A DNA stretch of 64,000 nucleotides from an uncultured Mycoplasmatota bacterium (GTDB lineage: Bacteria > Bacillota_I > Bacilli_A > RF39 > UBA660): positions 1 to 64,000 of the forward strand of contig CANTCQ010000002.1 of the NCBI GenBank assembly GCA_947652325.1. Reading direction: 5' to 3'. The notes under the pieces are model-generated. The model was not told the origin of the DNA, searched no databases, and saw only the letters and a program-made list of their open reading frames with translations. Positions 1-10,459 of the stretch are shown here, in pieces. Within the stretch, counting starts at the first letter, position 1; each line of letters starts with the position of its first letter. A program made the position numbers and the translations under genes.

Positions 1-98
1 AATTTTCATATTTGCGCCTTAAAATAAAGGCTTTTAATCAAAAACTAAACTTTTAAATTAAAAAAACAGAAGAAAAAAAGCAGAAGGAGAAAAAAAGT

Positions 99-1112
99 AT
101 GTTAGAGAATTATATTCAAGTTTTTGTGGATAAAGAATATCCTTCTTTTTTAGATAAATATTTAAAAACGAAAACATTGAATCGTTTAAAATATGTTACG
201 CAGTTTTGTGGATGTGATTATACCAAATTATATAGTCCACGTTTTTTGTATACAAGATATTCTCATAGTCTTGTTGTTGCTCATATGACTTATCATTTTA
301 CGCATGATAAAAGAGCGACTATTGCAGCCTTGCTACACGATGTTGGAACTCCTTGTTTTGCTCATACAATTGATTATGTTTTAGATGATTATATAAAACA
401 AGAGACTTCGGAAAAAAGTATTGTAGAAGTAATAGGACAAGATGAGGAATTGATTTCTTATTTAAAAGAAGATGGAATTATAAAAGAAGACTTACAAGAT
501 TTATCTATTTTTCCTATTTTAGAAAATAAGTCACCTAAACTTTGTACAGATAGATTAGATGGAGTTTTTCATACTTGCTTTATATGGTTACATACGTATT
601 CTTTAGAAGATATTAAAAAAATATATGAAAATTTGGTTGTTTTAGAAAATGAAGATGGAAAAAAGGAACTTGGCTTTTTAGAAAAAGAAAAAGCGCTTTT
701 ATTTTTAAAAATGGTTTTTGAATATGCTTTTTCTTTACAAAAATGCGAAAATAAATATACTACAAAATATATTTCAGAAATTGTAAAAAAAGCTATTATG
801 AATCATTTTTTTGCATTAGAAGATTTATACCAAAAAAAAGAGTGTGAAATTGTAAGTGTTTTTGAAAAAAAATTCTCTTCTTGGAAAAGTTTTGTTAATG
901 CTACTTTTGTTTGCAGAAGTAATAAGAAACCAGAAAGTTTTTTTGTTTCTTTGGATACAAAAAGGCGATATGTAATTCCTTTAATAATTCAAAAGAATGG
1001 AGCAAAAAGAGTAACAGAAGTTTTAGAAGAAGCTAAACAAATTGTTTTTAAAATTCAAAAGTTTCAAGATGCAAAGTACTGTTTTATAGATACAATTAAA
1101 GAAATTGTTTAG
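99..1112 (+). CDS. HD-domain phosphohydrolase-like protein
   Basis: ORF with RYSHSLVVAHM...ALLHDVGTPCFAHTIDYV, typical of HD superfamily hydrolases; SD gaaggag upstream. Confidence 0.75.
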   Translation: MLENYIQVFVDKEYPSFLDKYLKTKTLNRLKYVTQFCGCDYTKLYSPRFLYTRYSHSLVVAHMTYHFTHDKRATIAALLHDVGTPCFAHTIDYVLDDYIKQETSEKSIVEVIGQDEELISYLKEDGIIKEDLQDLSIFPILENKSPKLCTDRLDGVFHTCFIWLHTYSLEDIKKIYENLVVLENEDGKKELGFLEKEKALLFLKMVFEYAFSLQKCENKYTTKYISEIVKKAIMNHFFALEDLYQKKECEIVSVFEKKFSSWKSFVNATFVCRSNKKPESFFVSLDTKRRYVIPLIIQKNGAKRVTEVLEEAKQIVFKIQKFQDAKYCFIDTIKEIV

Positions 1113-1175
1113 AAAATACTTTTCAAAAATAAATTATGTGTTAGAATAGATTTTACTTTTGAGGGAGCATTTTTT

Positions 1176-1709
1176 ATGGAACAATTTTTAACACCAAAAT
1201 TAAAAGAAGAGTTATGTGATATAACGATGGAATATATTTATTGTTGTGCAAAAACATTTATCACTTGTCCTGGATTTATAAAACGGAATATGATTTCGAA
1301 AGAAACAAAAGAACATGAAAAAATTTTGGCAAATTGGATGAGTAAAGATGCCATTCCAAGTGATTATGATGCTTGGGAACATTTAAAATTAAGCAATGTT
1401 GTTCCTGCTTGTATTTGTATGACAAAGTTAGGAGATATGCTTGTACATGTTTCGACAAAGGAAGAAGCTCCTTTTAATATTTTTTATTGTCCTGAAAATA
1501 TGCAAGAATTTCAAAAATTTCGTATGCGATTGTGGTGGGAATATTTTTCTCTTACAGAAAAAATTTATGAGATAAATACTCTTTTTCACAATAAAGAAAT
1601 TTGCTATACCTATCAAGAGGTAAGAGAATTTTTAGAAATGGAACAAATTACGAATGATGCCTATATACGTACTTTGGCTTGTAAATTTTATCCAAATGAA
1701 TATAAATGA
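1176..1709 (+). CDS. hypothetical protein
   Basis: 177-aa ORF, SD gagggag upstream, terminator downstream; family not recognised. Confidence 0.6.
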   Translation: MEQFLTPKLKEELCDITMEYIYCCAKTFITCPGFIKRNMISKETKEHEKILANWMSKDAIPSDYDAWEHLKLSNVVPACICMTKLGDMLVHVSTKEEAPFNIFYCPENMQEFQKFRMRLWWEYFSLTEKIYEINTLFHNKEICYTYQEVREFLEMEQITNDAYIRTLACKFYPNEYK

Positions 1710-1712
1710 TTA

Positions 1713-1740
1713 AAGCAAGAAAAAAATTTTTCTTGCTTTT
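1713..1740 (+). terminator. intrinsic terminator
   Basis: AAGCAAGAAAAA/TTTTTCTTGCTT hairpin followed by T-run just after the 1709 stop. Confidence 0.7.
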
Positions 1741-1763
1741 TGACTTCGGGGGGGGGGTATAAT
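1740..1763 (+). promoter_or_regulatory. candidate promoter with poly-G spacer
   Basis: TTGACT (1740-1745), TC, G10 (1748-1757), TATAAT (1758-1763). Confidence 0.5.
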
Positions 1764-1816
1764 ATTTATATATTTTGAAAAGAAATAGTGCTATAATAAT
1801 TTTAGGAGGAGTTTAC

Positions 1817-2719
1817 ATGTTAAAAGTAGAAAATGTAACAAAATATTATGGGACATTTAAAGCCGTAGACGATTTGTCTTTTACGGTGTCTGACGGTGAA
1901 ATTTTTGGCCTTTTGGGTGTTAATGGGGCTGGTAAGACAACCACATTTCGAATGATTATCGGGCTACTTGATAAAACTAGTGGAACGATTACTTTAAATG
2001 AAAAACCCATTTCTTATGATGTTACAAATGAAATTGGTTTTTTAACAGAAGAAAGAAGTTTGCTTACAAAATTAACCGTTAAAGAACAAGTGATTTATTA
2101 TGGGGTTTTAAAGGGAATGAATGAAAGTGACATTTTAAAAAAGCTCGATTATTGGTTGGAACGATTTAATATTTCAGATTATAAAGAAAGGAAAATTAAA
2201 GAACTATCCAAAGGAAATCAACAAAAGGTACAGTTTATCACTGCGATTATAAATAATCCTAAACTTTTGATTTTGGATGAACCGTTTTCGGGATTAGACC
2301 CTATTAATGTTCAGCTTTTTATGGATGTTATTCGTGATTTAAAAAACAAAGGAACAAGTATTATCTTTTCTTCTCATCGCATGGAACATGTGGAAATGTT
2401 TTGTGAAAAGTTAGTCGTTTTAGTAAAGGGAAAAAGTGTTTTGGAAGGAGAGCTGAAACAAATAAAAAAAGAATACCGTAAGAAAAACATTCATGTTGAG
2501 GCAGTAGGTGTAGATATAGAAGCGTTAAAAAAGGTAAATGGTGTAGTAGAAGTTATTGAAAATGAAACAGAGCTTGTTGTGAAAATAGCAAGTGATGAAA
2601 ATGTAAATGATGTTTTTGCCTTTATAAAAAAATGTAAGGAAGTTTCAAAATTTGTTGTAGAAGATGCTACATTAAATGAAATTTTCCTAGAAAAGGTAGG
2701 CGTTTTATATGAAAACTAA
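1817..2719 (+). CDS. ABC transporter ATP-binding protein (ABC-2 export type)
   Basis: GVNGAGKTT Walker A, LSKGNQQK signature, LLILDEPFSGLD Walker B; start placed at internal ATG 1817 behind AGGAGG rather than 1775. Confidence 0.88.
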   Translation: MLKVENVTKYYGTFKAVDDLSFTVSDGEIFGLLGVNGAGKTTTFRMIIGLLDKTSGTITLNEKPISYDVTNEIGFLTEERSLLTKLTVKEQVIYYGVLKGMNESDILKKLDYWLERFNISDYKERKIKELSKGNQQKVQFITAIINNPKLLILDEPFSGLDPINVQLFMDVIRDLKNKGTSIIFSSHRMEHVEMFCEKLVVLVKGKSVLEGELKQIKKEYRKKNIHVEAVGVDIEALKKVNGVVEVIENETELVVKIASDENVNDVFAFIKKCKEVSKFVVEDATLNEIFLEKVGVLYEN

Positions 2720-4028
2720 GTTGAAATTTTTAATTAAACAAAGTTTAAAAAAGAAATTGGATACCAAATGGTTTAAAATTGCCAATGTTATTATTTTAGT
2801 ATTATTAATCGGAGTTGTTAATATCGATAGAGTGATTAGTTTTTTCGGAGGTGACTTTGAAAATGTTACTAAAATTTATGTGGTAGATGAGGCTGATGCT
2901 TTTGATTTATTTAAAACAAATTTTGAATCTTATTCTTCTTCTTTAGAAGACTTGGGAAATTATGAAGTCGAGAAGACAGATAAATCTTTAGAAGATTTAA
3001 AAGAAGAGATTAAGGAAAATGAAGATATTGTTTTGCAAATAAAAAAGAATGACATTCAATATATTGAAGCCAATGTTATTAGTTTTGACCCTGTGGGAAC
3101 GATACCAGACCAACTCTTACAAATGAGTTTAAATAATGTAAAATCTATGTATGTATTAAATAGCAGTGGAATGAGTGAAGAAGAAATAGCAGCATTAACA
3201 AGTAGTGTTGTTGTTACTAAAACGGTAACCAATCCAGATTTGGATGAAAATGCAGAAGGTAAAGATATTGTTTCTAGTGGCTTAATTATTGTTTTGATAG
3301 TTCCTTTCTTTTTGTTAATTACAATGCTGACTCAAATGATAGGAGCGGAGATAAATGATGAAAAAGCAACAAGAGGAATGGAAATTATTATTTCAAATGT
3401 TTCTCCTAAAATACATTTTTTATCTAAAATTATCTCTTCTACATTGTTTGTGATTACGCAAGCGCTTCTATTGATTGGCTATGCCATTGTTGCATTGCTT
3501 ATAAGGAAAGTTTTAAGTGTTTCTGCAGCAGGAGGAGTATCAAGTGAAGTTTCAGGCTTTTTAGCAGATACTTTAGAAACAGTGAAAAATACAGGAGTAC
3601 TTGATTTACTATTAAAAGGAGCACCCTTTATTATTTTCCTTTTCTTATTTAGTTTTCTTGCCTATGCCATTGTTGCAGGAGTACTTGCTTCTATGACTAC
3701 GAATATTGAAGATTATCAACAATTACAAACACCACTTATGATAATTTTACTTATTGGGTATTATATTGCCATTATGGCATCTGCCTTTGAAGGTGCTTTA
3801 TTTGTAAAAATCGTTTCTTATATACCGATGATATCTTTCTTAGTTTCACCAGTTATTTATTTACTGGGACAAATTAGTTTATGGGAACTTGTTATATCGA
3901 CTATTGTATGTGGAGGGGCGACTTACTTATTGTTCCATTTTGGACTTCGTATTTACAAAGTAGGCATTTTAAATTATTCTAGCCAAGATTTATGGAAAAA
4001 GATTTTTAAATCAATTAAAGAAAAATAA
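2709..4028 (+). CDS. ABC-2 type transporter permease (NatB-like)
   Basis: N-terminal TM, large extracytoplasmic region, C-terminal TM cluster with GAEINDEKATRGMEIIISNVSP; overlaps upstream ATPase. Confidence 0.8.
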   Translation: MKTKLKFLIKQSLKKKLDTKWFKIANVIILVLLIGVVNIDRVISFFGGDFENVTKIYVVDEADAFDLFKTNFESYSSSLEDLGNYEVEKTDKSLEDLKEEIKENEDIVLQIKKNDIQYIEANVISFDPVGTIPDQLLQMSLNNVKSMYVLNSSGMSEEEIAALTSSVVVTKTVTNPDLDENAEGKDIVSSGLIIVLIVPFFLLITMLTQMIGAEINDEKATRGMEIIISNVSPKIHFLSKIISSTLFVITQALLLIGYAIVALLIRKVLSVSAAGGVSSEVSGFLADTLETVKNTGVLDLLLKGAPFIIFLFLFSFLAYAIVAGVLASMTTNIEDYQQLQTPLMIILLIGYYIAIMASAFEGALFVKIVSYIPMISFLVSPVIYLLGQISLWELVISTIVCGGATYLLFHFGLRIYKVGILNYSSQDLWKKIFKSIKEK

Positions 4029-4043
4029 GAAAAGTTTATATAG

Positions 4044-4068
4044 AAAAATTGGATATTCCAATTTTTTT
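4044..4068 (+). terminator. intrinsic terminator
   Basis: AAAAATTGGA-TAT-TCCAATTTTT followed by T-run. Confidence 0.75.
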
Positions 4069-4243
4069 ATTTGTATTTTTTTTAAGTTATAATTCTTTTT
4101 TATCTTTTGTTTGAGAAGTAGGGTAAAGACTTGCAAGTTGTAAAGCATTAAGTGCTTTCGATGCAAATAATAGAAGGAACTTTCCATTTATTTTATAAGT
4201 TATTTTCTTTAGTATTTTTTGATTTCATTAATCTAACTAAAAA

Positions 4244-4268
4244 AGCATTATCTTGTTTGGATAATGCT
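4244..4268 (-). terminator. intrinsic terminator for symporter gene
   Basis: AGCATTATC/GATAATGCT hairpin with T-run on minus strand. Confidence 0.65.
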
Positions 4269-4284
4269 AATAAAGAATAAGTAT

Positions 4285-5550
4285 TTATGCTGATTTGATA
4301 TTTAATGGGATTTTTTTGTTTGTCCAATTTTTTCCTTCTACTTTTCTTGTAACTAACATTACACTTGCAGTATCTCCTACTACATTTAGAAGGGTTGCTG
4401 GAGCATCAATAATGGTGGCAATAATAGTTAGAATAGGTAAGGCAGCAACAGGGAATCCCATCATTGAAATAATTACCATTTCGGATATTGTACCTCCTCC
4501 AACGGGTACAGATGCAACAAGTAAATTCGCTATTAAAGAGACTATTAAAACTTTTGAAATACCAGAGAAAGTAAATAATTCTAGATTAAATAAATAAACT
4601 AAAAACATAATTTTAAATACACTTCCAATTATAGAGCCATCTTTGTGAAAGCTCGTACCTAAGGGAATAACTGTTTCGGCAATATCATCACTGACTCCCA
4701 TATTTTTAGTACATTTAATATTTATAGGAATAGATGCTGCTGATGAACAAGTTGCGATGGCAGTTGCAGAAGACCCTATTGCATTTTGCCAAAATAATTT
4801 TACCCCTTTTTTTCCAGCTGCTATATATGCGTAAAAAGAGTAAATGATAAAATAAAATAAAAGAGCTACTATAGTATAAATGAGAAATGTTTTTACATAA
4901 TCCAGAACAATTATATTTCCAAAGGTTCCAATTAAAGAAGCAAAGTAACAAGCAAGTCCAAAAGGAGCATAGTAGAAAGCATAATCTACAAGTTTTAATA
5001 TTACTTTATTAGCACTATTTAAAACTTTTACAAAAGATTCTGCATCACGTCCTGTTTTATTAATGGCAATTCCTACAAATAGTGAAAATATGACCAAAGC
5101 TAAAATATTTTCTTTTGATAAAATTTTTGCAAAATCATTTACACTAATAGCACTTACGGTTCTATTTATTATATCTAACTTTTCACTTATTTGTTCTTCT
5201 GTTGTTAAAGAATTTAGAATGGATGCTCCATTTTTGGTATCTACTAATTTAAAAGAATAAGTAGCAATTAACCCAACTACAACAGCTACTAAAGAAGTAA
5301 TTATAAATACACTAATGGTTGTTTTCATGAGTTTTCCAAGTCTTTTGGGTTCTTGTATTTTGGCAATGGATGTTGTGATGGTTAAAAATAGTAAAGGGAC
5401 AATAAGGACAAACATCATATTCATAAAAAGAATACCAAAAGGTTCTAAAATACTTGCTTTTTCTTTAAATATTGTTCCTATAAGAGCTCCAATGACTAAA
5501 GATGCCAGCATAATAATTGTAGTTTTATAATTTTTCCATATTTTTTTCAT
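4285..5550 (-). CDS. dicarboxylate/amino acid:cation symporter (DAACS family)
   Basis: multi-TM ORF with NAIGSSATAIATCSSAASIPINIKCTKNMGVSDDIAETVIPLGTSFHKDGS, typical of GltP/SstT-like carriers. Confidence 0.85.
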   Translation of the reverse strand: MKKIWKNYKTTIIMLASLVIGALIGTIFKEKASILEPFGILFMNMMFVLIVPLLFLTITTSIAKIQEPKRLGKLMKTTISVFIITSLVAVVVGLIATYSFKLVDTKNGASILNSLTTEEQISEKLDIINRTVSAISVNDFAKILSKENILALVIFSLFVGIAINKTGRDAESFVKVLNSANKVILKLVDYAFYYAPFGLACYFASLIGTFGNIIVLDYVKTFLIYTIVALLFYFIIYSFYAYIAAGKKGVKLFWQNAIGSSATAIATCSSAASIPINIKCTKNMGVSDDIAETVIPLGTSFHKDGSIIGSVFKIMFLVYLFNLELFTFSGISKVLIVSLIANLLVASVPVGGGTISEMVIISMMGFPVAALPILTIIATIIDAPATLLNVVGDTASVMLVTRKVEGKNWTNKKIPLNIKSA

Positions 5551-5593
5551 ATGATTTCACCTCTACTAACAATATATTGAACATTAGGCCATT

Positions 5594-7204
5594 TTGCTAG
5601 TCACACAAATCCACAGTAAAATTGTGAATTTTTCCTTCAATCCACAAAAGTGTGTTATTATAATTTCAAGGGATAGTTATGAAAAAAATTATATTCGAAT
5701 GAATGAAAATGATTTTTATTTGAGTTTTGGAAATTTTATTCGTTCTGTAAAGGAGTTAGCGCAGAATAAATCTTCTGCTATGCAAACAGAAATTTTTTGT
5801 ATTCTTTTTTCTGTAGATTTTGTAAGTCCTACCACCGTAAACAATTATTGTGTAGGAATAAGAAGTATTGGGGATACTTACAAACAACATTACATTTATT
5901 TACATGCACATTACAAACAAGATAAAAATACTTTTTTATCTATTTTATTAAATATTTTAAGTATAATGGAAGGAAAAGTATATAAAGAAGAAAGTATTTC
6001 TTTTATAAATAATCAAGAAAGCATAAAAAAGTTAGCGATTAAACTGTATAATATTGCAAAGAATGATACTGGTATTTCAAAAGACAGCATAAAAAAATGG
6101 AGCTCGTTTATAGAAAAGACAGATTTTTATTCTTTTTTAGTGGAAGTTTTATTTCATGTAGTTTTGGAAAACAAACAACCTTTATATGAAGTAGATATCA
6201 AAAAAAAGAAAGTAGAAGAGTTGTTATTTGACTCTTTTATTGGCTATAAAGGAATAGAAGATTATTTGCAATTAAAAATAAAAGAAAGTGTAAATTATGA
6301 TTATACTTTAAAAAAACTTGCAGAAAATGGCAATGTCCTTGCCAATTATGAACTGGGAAGTAATGAATATTTAGGATATGTGAAAGGATATCCTAGGTAT
6401 ACACTTGCATATAAGTATTTGAAAATAGCATACGAAGCGGGGCATGCTGGAGCTTGTTATCTATTAGGAAAAATGCTTTATAGCGGTGCTTTAGGAAGTC
6501 GAACAAATGCTGATTATGAAGAGGCTTATACTTATTTTTTACAAGGAAAAAAACTTGGAAGTATGGCATCCGTAAATAAACTTGGACTTATGTATTTGAA
6601 TGGAATTTCTCCTGTTTCAAAAGATATAGAAAAAGCAAAAACTTTATTTTTAGAAGCCGCTGAAACAAATTATGTATACGCTCTTAATAATTTAGGGACG
6701 ATTTATGAAAACAATCATGATGATAAATGCTTGGAATACTATAAAAAAAGTGCTTCTTTGAAAGAAAGTTGGGCTTGTAATAAAATGGGAGAATATTACC
6801 GTAACAAAGGAGACATGATTTTAGCTTATCAATATTATGTAGATGCAATAGATGCCGACTATAAACATCTTTGCTATTATGCTTACTATAATTTGGCCAT
6901 GTATTATTATAAAAATGGAAGTAAAGAAAAAGGAATAGAAAAAAAAGAAAAAACTTATGTAAAATATTTAGAATTAGCTAGTGAACAAAATGTATTTGAA
7001 GCTAGTGTCGAACTTTTTGAGTATTTTATAGAAAAATATTTAAAAACGAGAGATTCAATTATTTGGGAAAACGTTTTAAAATATAAAACGAAAATAGAAA
7101 CTCATGTAAAATATAATCTTGAAGTAAAAAACAATATAGAAGACTGGTTAAAAAGAGTAAGTCAAAAAAAAGAATTGGAAATCATTTTTGAAAAAAAACA
7201 TTAG
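5594..7204 (+). CDS. Sel1/TPR-repeat protein
   Basis: Sel1-type repeats (ANYELGSNEYLGY..., GACYLLGKMLYSGALG, ASVNKLGLMYLNGI, YALNNLGTIYEN); exact start uncertain. Confidence 0.65.
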   Translation: MLVTQIHSKIVNFSFNPQKCVIIISRDSYEKNYIRMNENDFYLSFGNFIRSVKELAQNKSSAMQTEIFCILFSVDFVSPTTVNNYCVGIRSIGDTYKQHYIYLHAHYKQDKNTFLSILLNILSIMEGKVYKEESISFINNQESIKKLAIKLYNIAKNDTGISKDSIKKWSSFIEKTDFYSFLVEVLFHVVLENKQPLYEVDIKKKKVEELLFDSFIGYKGIEDYLQLKIKESVNYDYTLKKLAENGNVLANYELGSNEYLGYVKGYPRYTLAYKYLKIAYEAGHAGACYLLGKMLYSGALGSRTNADYEEAYTYFLQGKKLGSMASVNKLGLMYLNGISPVSKDIEKAKTLFLEAAETNYVYALNNLGTIYENNHDDKCLEYYKKSASLKESWACNKMGEYYRNKGDMILAYQYYVDAIDADYKHLCYYAYYNLAMYYYKNGSKEKGIEKKEKTYVKYLELASEQNVFEASVELFEYFIEKYLKTRDSIIWENVLKYKTKIETHVKYNLEVKNNIEDWLKRVSQKKELEIIFEKKH

Positions 7205-7710
7205 TTTTCTTTTAATTCTAATGTTTTTATTACTTGTTCTTTTAATTCTGCTTGTTTTTCTAATTGACATTTTACATTTTGTAAATGATACCTTGATGCT
7301 ATTTTTCTGCCAATGTTTGTATTTTCTTCTAGATAAGAGTTTCTTATTATATCTATTTGATTTAAATTTTCTAATATTTGAATATATAAATATAGTAATT
7401 GGTTATTTTCTATATTTTGCAGATTTGGAAAAAATTTTTTTAGAAAAGATAATATTTTTAATTCTTCTAAAGTTATTTTTATATTTTCATTATTTACTTC
7501 CAAATAAACGGGGTTATTTATGATTAAATAGTAAATATGACTAATATAGGAAAAAAATAAATTTTTTATCATCTGTTTTTGTATTTGATTTCTTATTTTT
7601 GATTTAATCAATACATATTTTATTTCTTCTATTTTTGTATCATCGTTTTCTTTTAGTAATTTGTAACTTAATGTAAAAAATTCCTTTAGCATATCCCTGT
7701 TATTTTTCAT
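7201..7710 (-). CDS. hypothetical protein
   Basis: 169-aa ORF with SD aggagat before ATG; preferred over the antisense hydrophobic ORF 7188-7523. Confidence 0.5.
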   Translation of the reverse strand: MKNNRDMLKEFFTLSYKLLKENDDTKIEEIKYVLIKSKIRNQIQKQMIKNLFFSYISHIYYLIINNPVYLEVNNENIKITLEELKILSFLKKFFPNLQNIENNQLLYLYIQILENLNQIDIIRNSYLEENTNIGRKIASRYHLQNVKCQLEKQAELKEQVIKTLELKEN

Positions 7711-7859
7711 ATTAATCTCCTATCTCTTTTTTTAGTCTATTATAATTAATTTTTAGTATTTTACAATAAGAAACGAAAACTTTTCTATCTGTATCACAGA
7801 CATTACAAAAAAGTTTCAAAGATTTTTTAGGTGTGTTAAAATAGCATTAGGTGATTTTT

Positions 7860-8612
7860 ATGTTAAAAGTCAAAAACTTATCTGTAAGTGTGCAAGATAA
7901 AGTGATTTTAGAAAAATTTAATTTAGAGATAAATGCAGGGGAAATCCATGTTTTAATGGGAGCGAATGGAGCCGGAAAATCTACTATAACCAAAGTTCTT
8001 ATGCGAGATAGTCATTATAAGGTAGAGGGAGACATTTTTTTGAATGGTAAAAGTTTATTGGCGATGAGTACAACAGAAGTAGCGCAAGCGGGAGTTTTTT
8101 TAGTAGCTCAAAATCCTGTTGAAATAGCTGGTGTTAGTAATGCTGAAGTATTACGAACCGCTTTAAATGATAGAGGAAAAAATACAATGAATGTGCTAGA
8201 GTTTAATCGTAAACTTACCGATTTGTGCAAACGTTTGGAAATTTCGTCCTCTTTTATTCATCGTGACATCAATTTGAATATGAGTGGAGGAGAAAAAAAG
8301 AAAAATGAACTTCTTCATATGTGGATGTTAGAACCTCAATTTATTATTTTAGATGAAATAGATTCAGGGCTTGATGTGGATGCCTTACAAGTAGTTGCTT
8401 CCTCTATTTTAGAATATTATGAAAAATATAAACCCAGTATTTTAATTATTACTCATCAAAAAAAGTTACTTGAACTTTTAAAACCTCAATTTGTTCATAT
8501 TTTAAAGGACAAAAAGATTGTGCAAAGTGGAGATTATGCACTAGCAGAAAAAGTATTTTTAGAAGGATTTTCTGGGGCTAGTGTTATGAATGCAAGGGTA
8601 GAAAATGAATAA
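7860..8612 (+). CDS. sufC: Fe-S cluster assembly ATPase SufC
   Basis: GANGAGKSTITKVLM, NMSGGEKKKNELLHMWMLEPQFIILDEIDSGLDVDAL; start at internal ATG (MLKVKNLSV). Confidence 0.9.
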   Translation: MLKVKNLSVSVQDKVILEKFNLEINAGEIHVLMGANGAGKSTITKVLMRDSHYKVEGDIFLNGKSLLAMSTTEVAQAGVFLVAQNPVEIAGVSNAEVLRTALNDRGKNTMNVLEFNRKLTDLCKRLEISSSFIHRDINLNMSGGEKKKNELLHMWMLEPQFIILDEIDSGLDVDALQVVASSILEYYEKYKPSILIITHQKKLLELLKPQFVHILKDKKIVQSGDYALAEKVFLEGFSGASVMNARVENE

Positions 8613-9249
8613 AATAGTAGTAGAACAAAGAAATTTACATTTAAATGAAGAAAGTGTTTTTATTTCTTCTGTTCCTGATGAATTTACATTATACAGTAGT
8701 GGAGATGTTTGTGTAGCGCTATATACAATGCATTTTACTCATTTAGAGATTTATTTGGAACGTAATAGTCATCTTTTAGTTGAATTTCTTGGTGTTATGG
8801 AAAATCAAAAAAGTAAAATATCTATACATAGCCAAGAAAATACGATAGTTGATTTTCACTATGCTTGTACATACAAACAAAAAAATGAACTTGTTATAGA
8901 AAGTATTGTTTCTTCTAATGCAAGAAATTATATTAAGATTCGTGCTGTTGAGGATGGTGGCTCTCTTTTTATAAAAGCAGTTGGAACGATTTTAGAACAA
9001 ATGAAAGATATTTTTTATTTAGAAGAGATTAAGGCGATTGTAAAAAATAACAATTCTATTACAATTTGTCCTGATTTACTAGTCCATAGTCATGAAGTTG
9101 TAGCAAATCATAACGCTAGTATTGGCACTGTTTCTGATAATGAACTTTTTTATTTGAAGAGTTTAGGAATTAGTGAAAAACAAGCGATTTCTTTAATAAA
9201 AGAAGGTTTTTTAAAAGGAATTTTGCAAATAGAAGAATTAAAAAAATAG
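8605..9249 (+). CDS. short SufB/SufD-family protein
   Basis: C-terminal SufB/D motif HEVVANHNASIGTVSDNELFYLKSLGISEKQAISLIKEGF; only 214 aa; lies between sufC and sufS. Confidence 0.75.
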   Translation: MNKIVVEQRNLHLNEESVFISSVPDEFTLYSSGDVCVALYTMHFTHLEIYLERNSHLLVEFLGVMENQKSKISIHSQENTIVDFHYACTYKQKNELVIESIVSSNARNYIKIRAVEDGGSLFIKAVGTILEQMKDIFYLEEIKAIVKNNNSITICPDLLVHSHEVVANHNASIGTVSDNELFYLKSLGISEKQAISLIKEGFLKGILQIEELKK

Positions 9250-9262
9250 GAGGTGAATTTTT

Positions 9263-10459
9263 ATGAATAGAGAAGATTTTCCAATGCTTTTACAAGACAT
9301 AATTTATTTTGATAATGGTGCTACCACTCTAAAACCTAAATGTGTAATTGATAAGACCGTTGAATATTACGAAAAATATGGAGCAAACGCTCATCGTGGA
9401 GATTATGATATATCTTATAAAGCTTCTGAAGCATATGAAAATACGAGAAGACTTGTAAGGGATTTTATTCATGCTCGTTTTTTGGAAGAAATTATTTTTA
9501 CAGCTGGTGCTACAGAAGGACTTAATTTGATTACACGTGGATTTTTTGAAAAATTATTAGAGCCAGGAGATGAAGTATTGCTTACAAAATCAGAACATGC
9601 ATCGAATGTTTTGCCTTGGTTTTCTCTTGCAAAATCGAACGGTATTCAAGTTTCTTATATTCCTTTGGATAGTAATTACTATGTTACTTTGGATAATGTA
9701 AAAAAAGCCATTACTCCACACACAAAAGTAATTAGTTTGGCCTATATCACTAATGTTATTGGAGATATTCGTCCAATAAAAGAGATTGTAGAGTTTGCTC
9801 ATCAACATAATATTTTTGTTGTTGTTGATGCAGCACAAAGTATTGGACATATTAAAACAGATGTTCAAGATTTGGATGTAGATTTTTTAGTATTTTCTGC
9901 TCACAAGATGTGTGGACCTACTGGTGTTGGTGTTTTGTATGGAAAAAAAGAATTACTCGAAAATGTTACACCTTTAATCCTTGGAGGAGGAATGAATGAA
10001 TCTTTTGATAATGAAGCAGAAGTATATTTAAAAGATTTGCCGACAAGACTAGAGCCAGGAACCCCTAATGTTGCAGGAGTAATTGCATTTGGAAGTGCTA
10101 TAGAGTATTTAAATAAAATTGGACTTGCAGAAATTTCTTTTTATGAAAAAAATTTACGAAAATATTTAGTAGAGAAATTAATTGCTATACCGCATTTGGA
10201 TATTCTCAACTTAGAAAGTGATAGTGGTATTGTCTCTTTCAATGTAGAAGGTATTTTTAGCCAAGATGTGGCTTACTTCTTAAATAAATATAATATTTGT
10301 GTACGAGCGGGAAACCATTGTGCTAAAATTTTAAAAAAAGAAGTAGGAGTAAACAATACTATTCGTATAAGTTTGTATTTTTACAATACATATGAAGAAA
10401 TAGATGCTTTAGTAGAATTATTAAGTGATAAAGATAAAATTTTGAAGGAGATGTTGTAA
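9263..10459 (+). CDS. sufS: cysteine desulfurase SufS
   Basis: YFDNGATTLKP, GANAHRGDYDIS, VVDAAQSIGHIKTDVQDLDVDFLVFSAHKMCGPTGVGVLYG, VRAGNHCAK. Confidence 0.93.
   Translation: MNREDFPMLLQDIIYFDNGATTLKPKCVIDKTVEYYEKYGANAHRGDYDISYKASEAYENTRRLVRDFIHARFLEEIIFTAGATEGLNLITRGFFEKLLEPGDEVLLTKSEHASNVLPWFSLAKSNGIQVSYIPLDSNYYVTLDNVKKAITPHTKVISLAYITNVIGDIRPIKEIVEFAHQHNIFVVVDAAQSIGHIKTDVQDLDVDFLVFSAHKMCGPTGVGVLYGKKELLENVTPLILGGGMNESFDNEAEVYLKDLPTRLEPGTPNVAGVIAFGSAIEYLNKIGLAEISFYEKNLRKYLVEKLIAIPHLDILNLESDSGIVSFNVEGIFSQDVAYFLNKYNICVRAGNHCAKILKKEVGVNNTIRISLYFYNTYEEIDALVELLSDKDKILKEML

Noticed and set aside
4295-4597. Plus-strand 100-aa ORF inside the symporter
   Set aside because: Antisense to a strongly conserved DAACS coding region.
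7188-7523. Plus-strand hydrophobic 111-aa ORF
   Set aside because: Leu/Phe-rich shadow of the minus-strand ORF 7201-7710, which has a better SD and composition.
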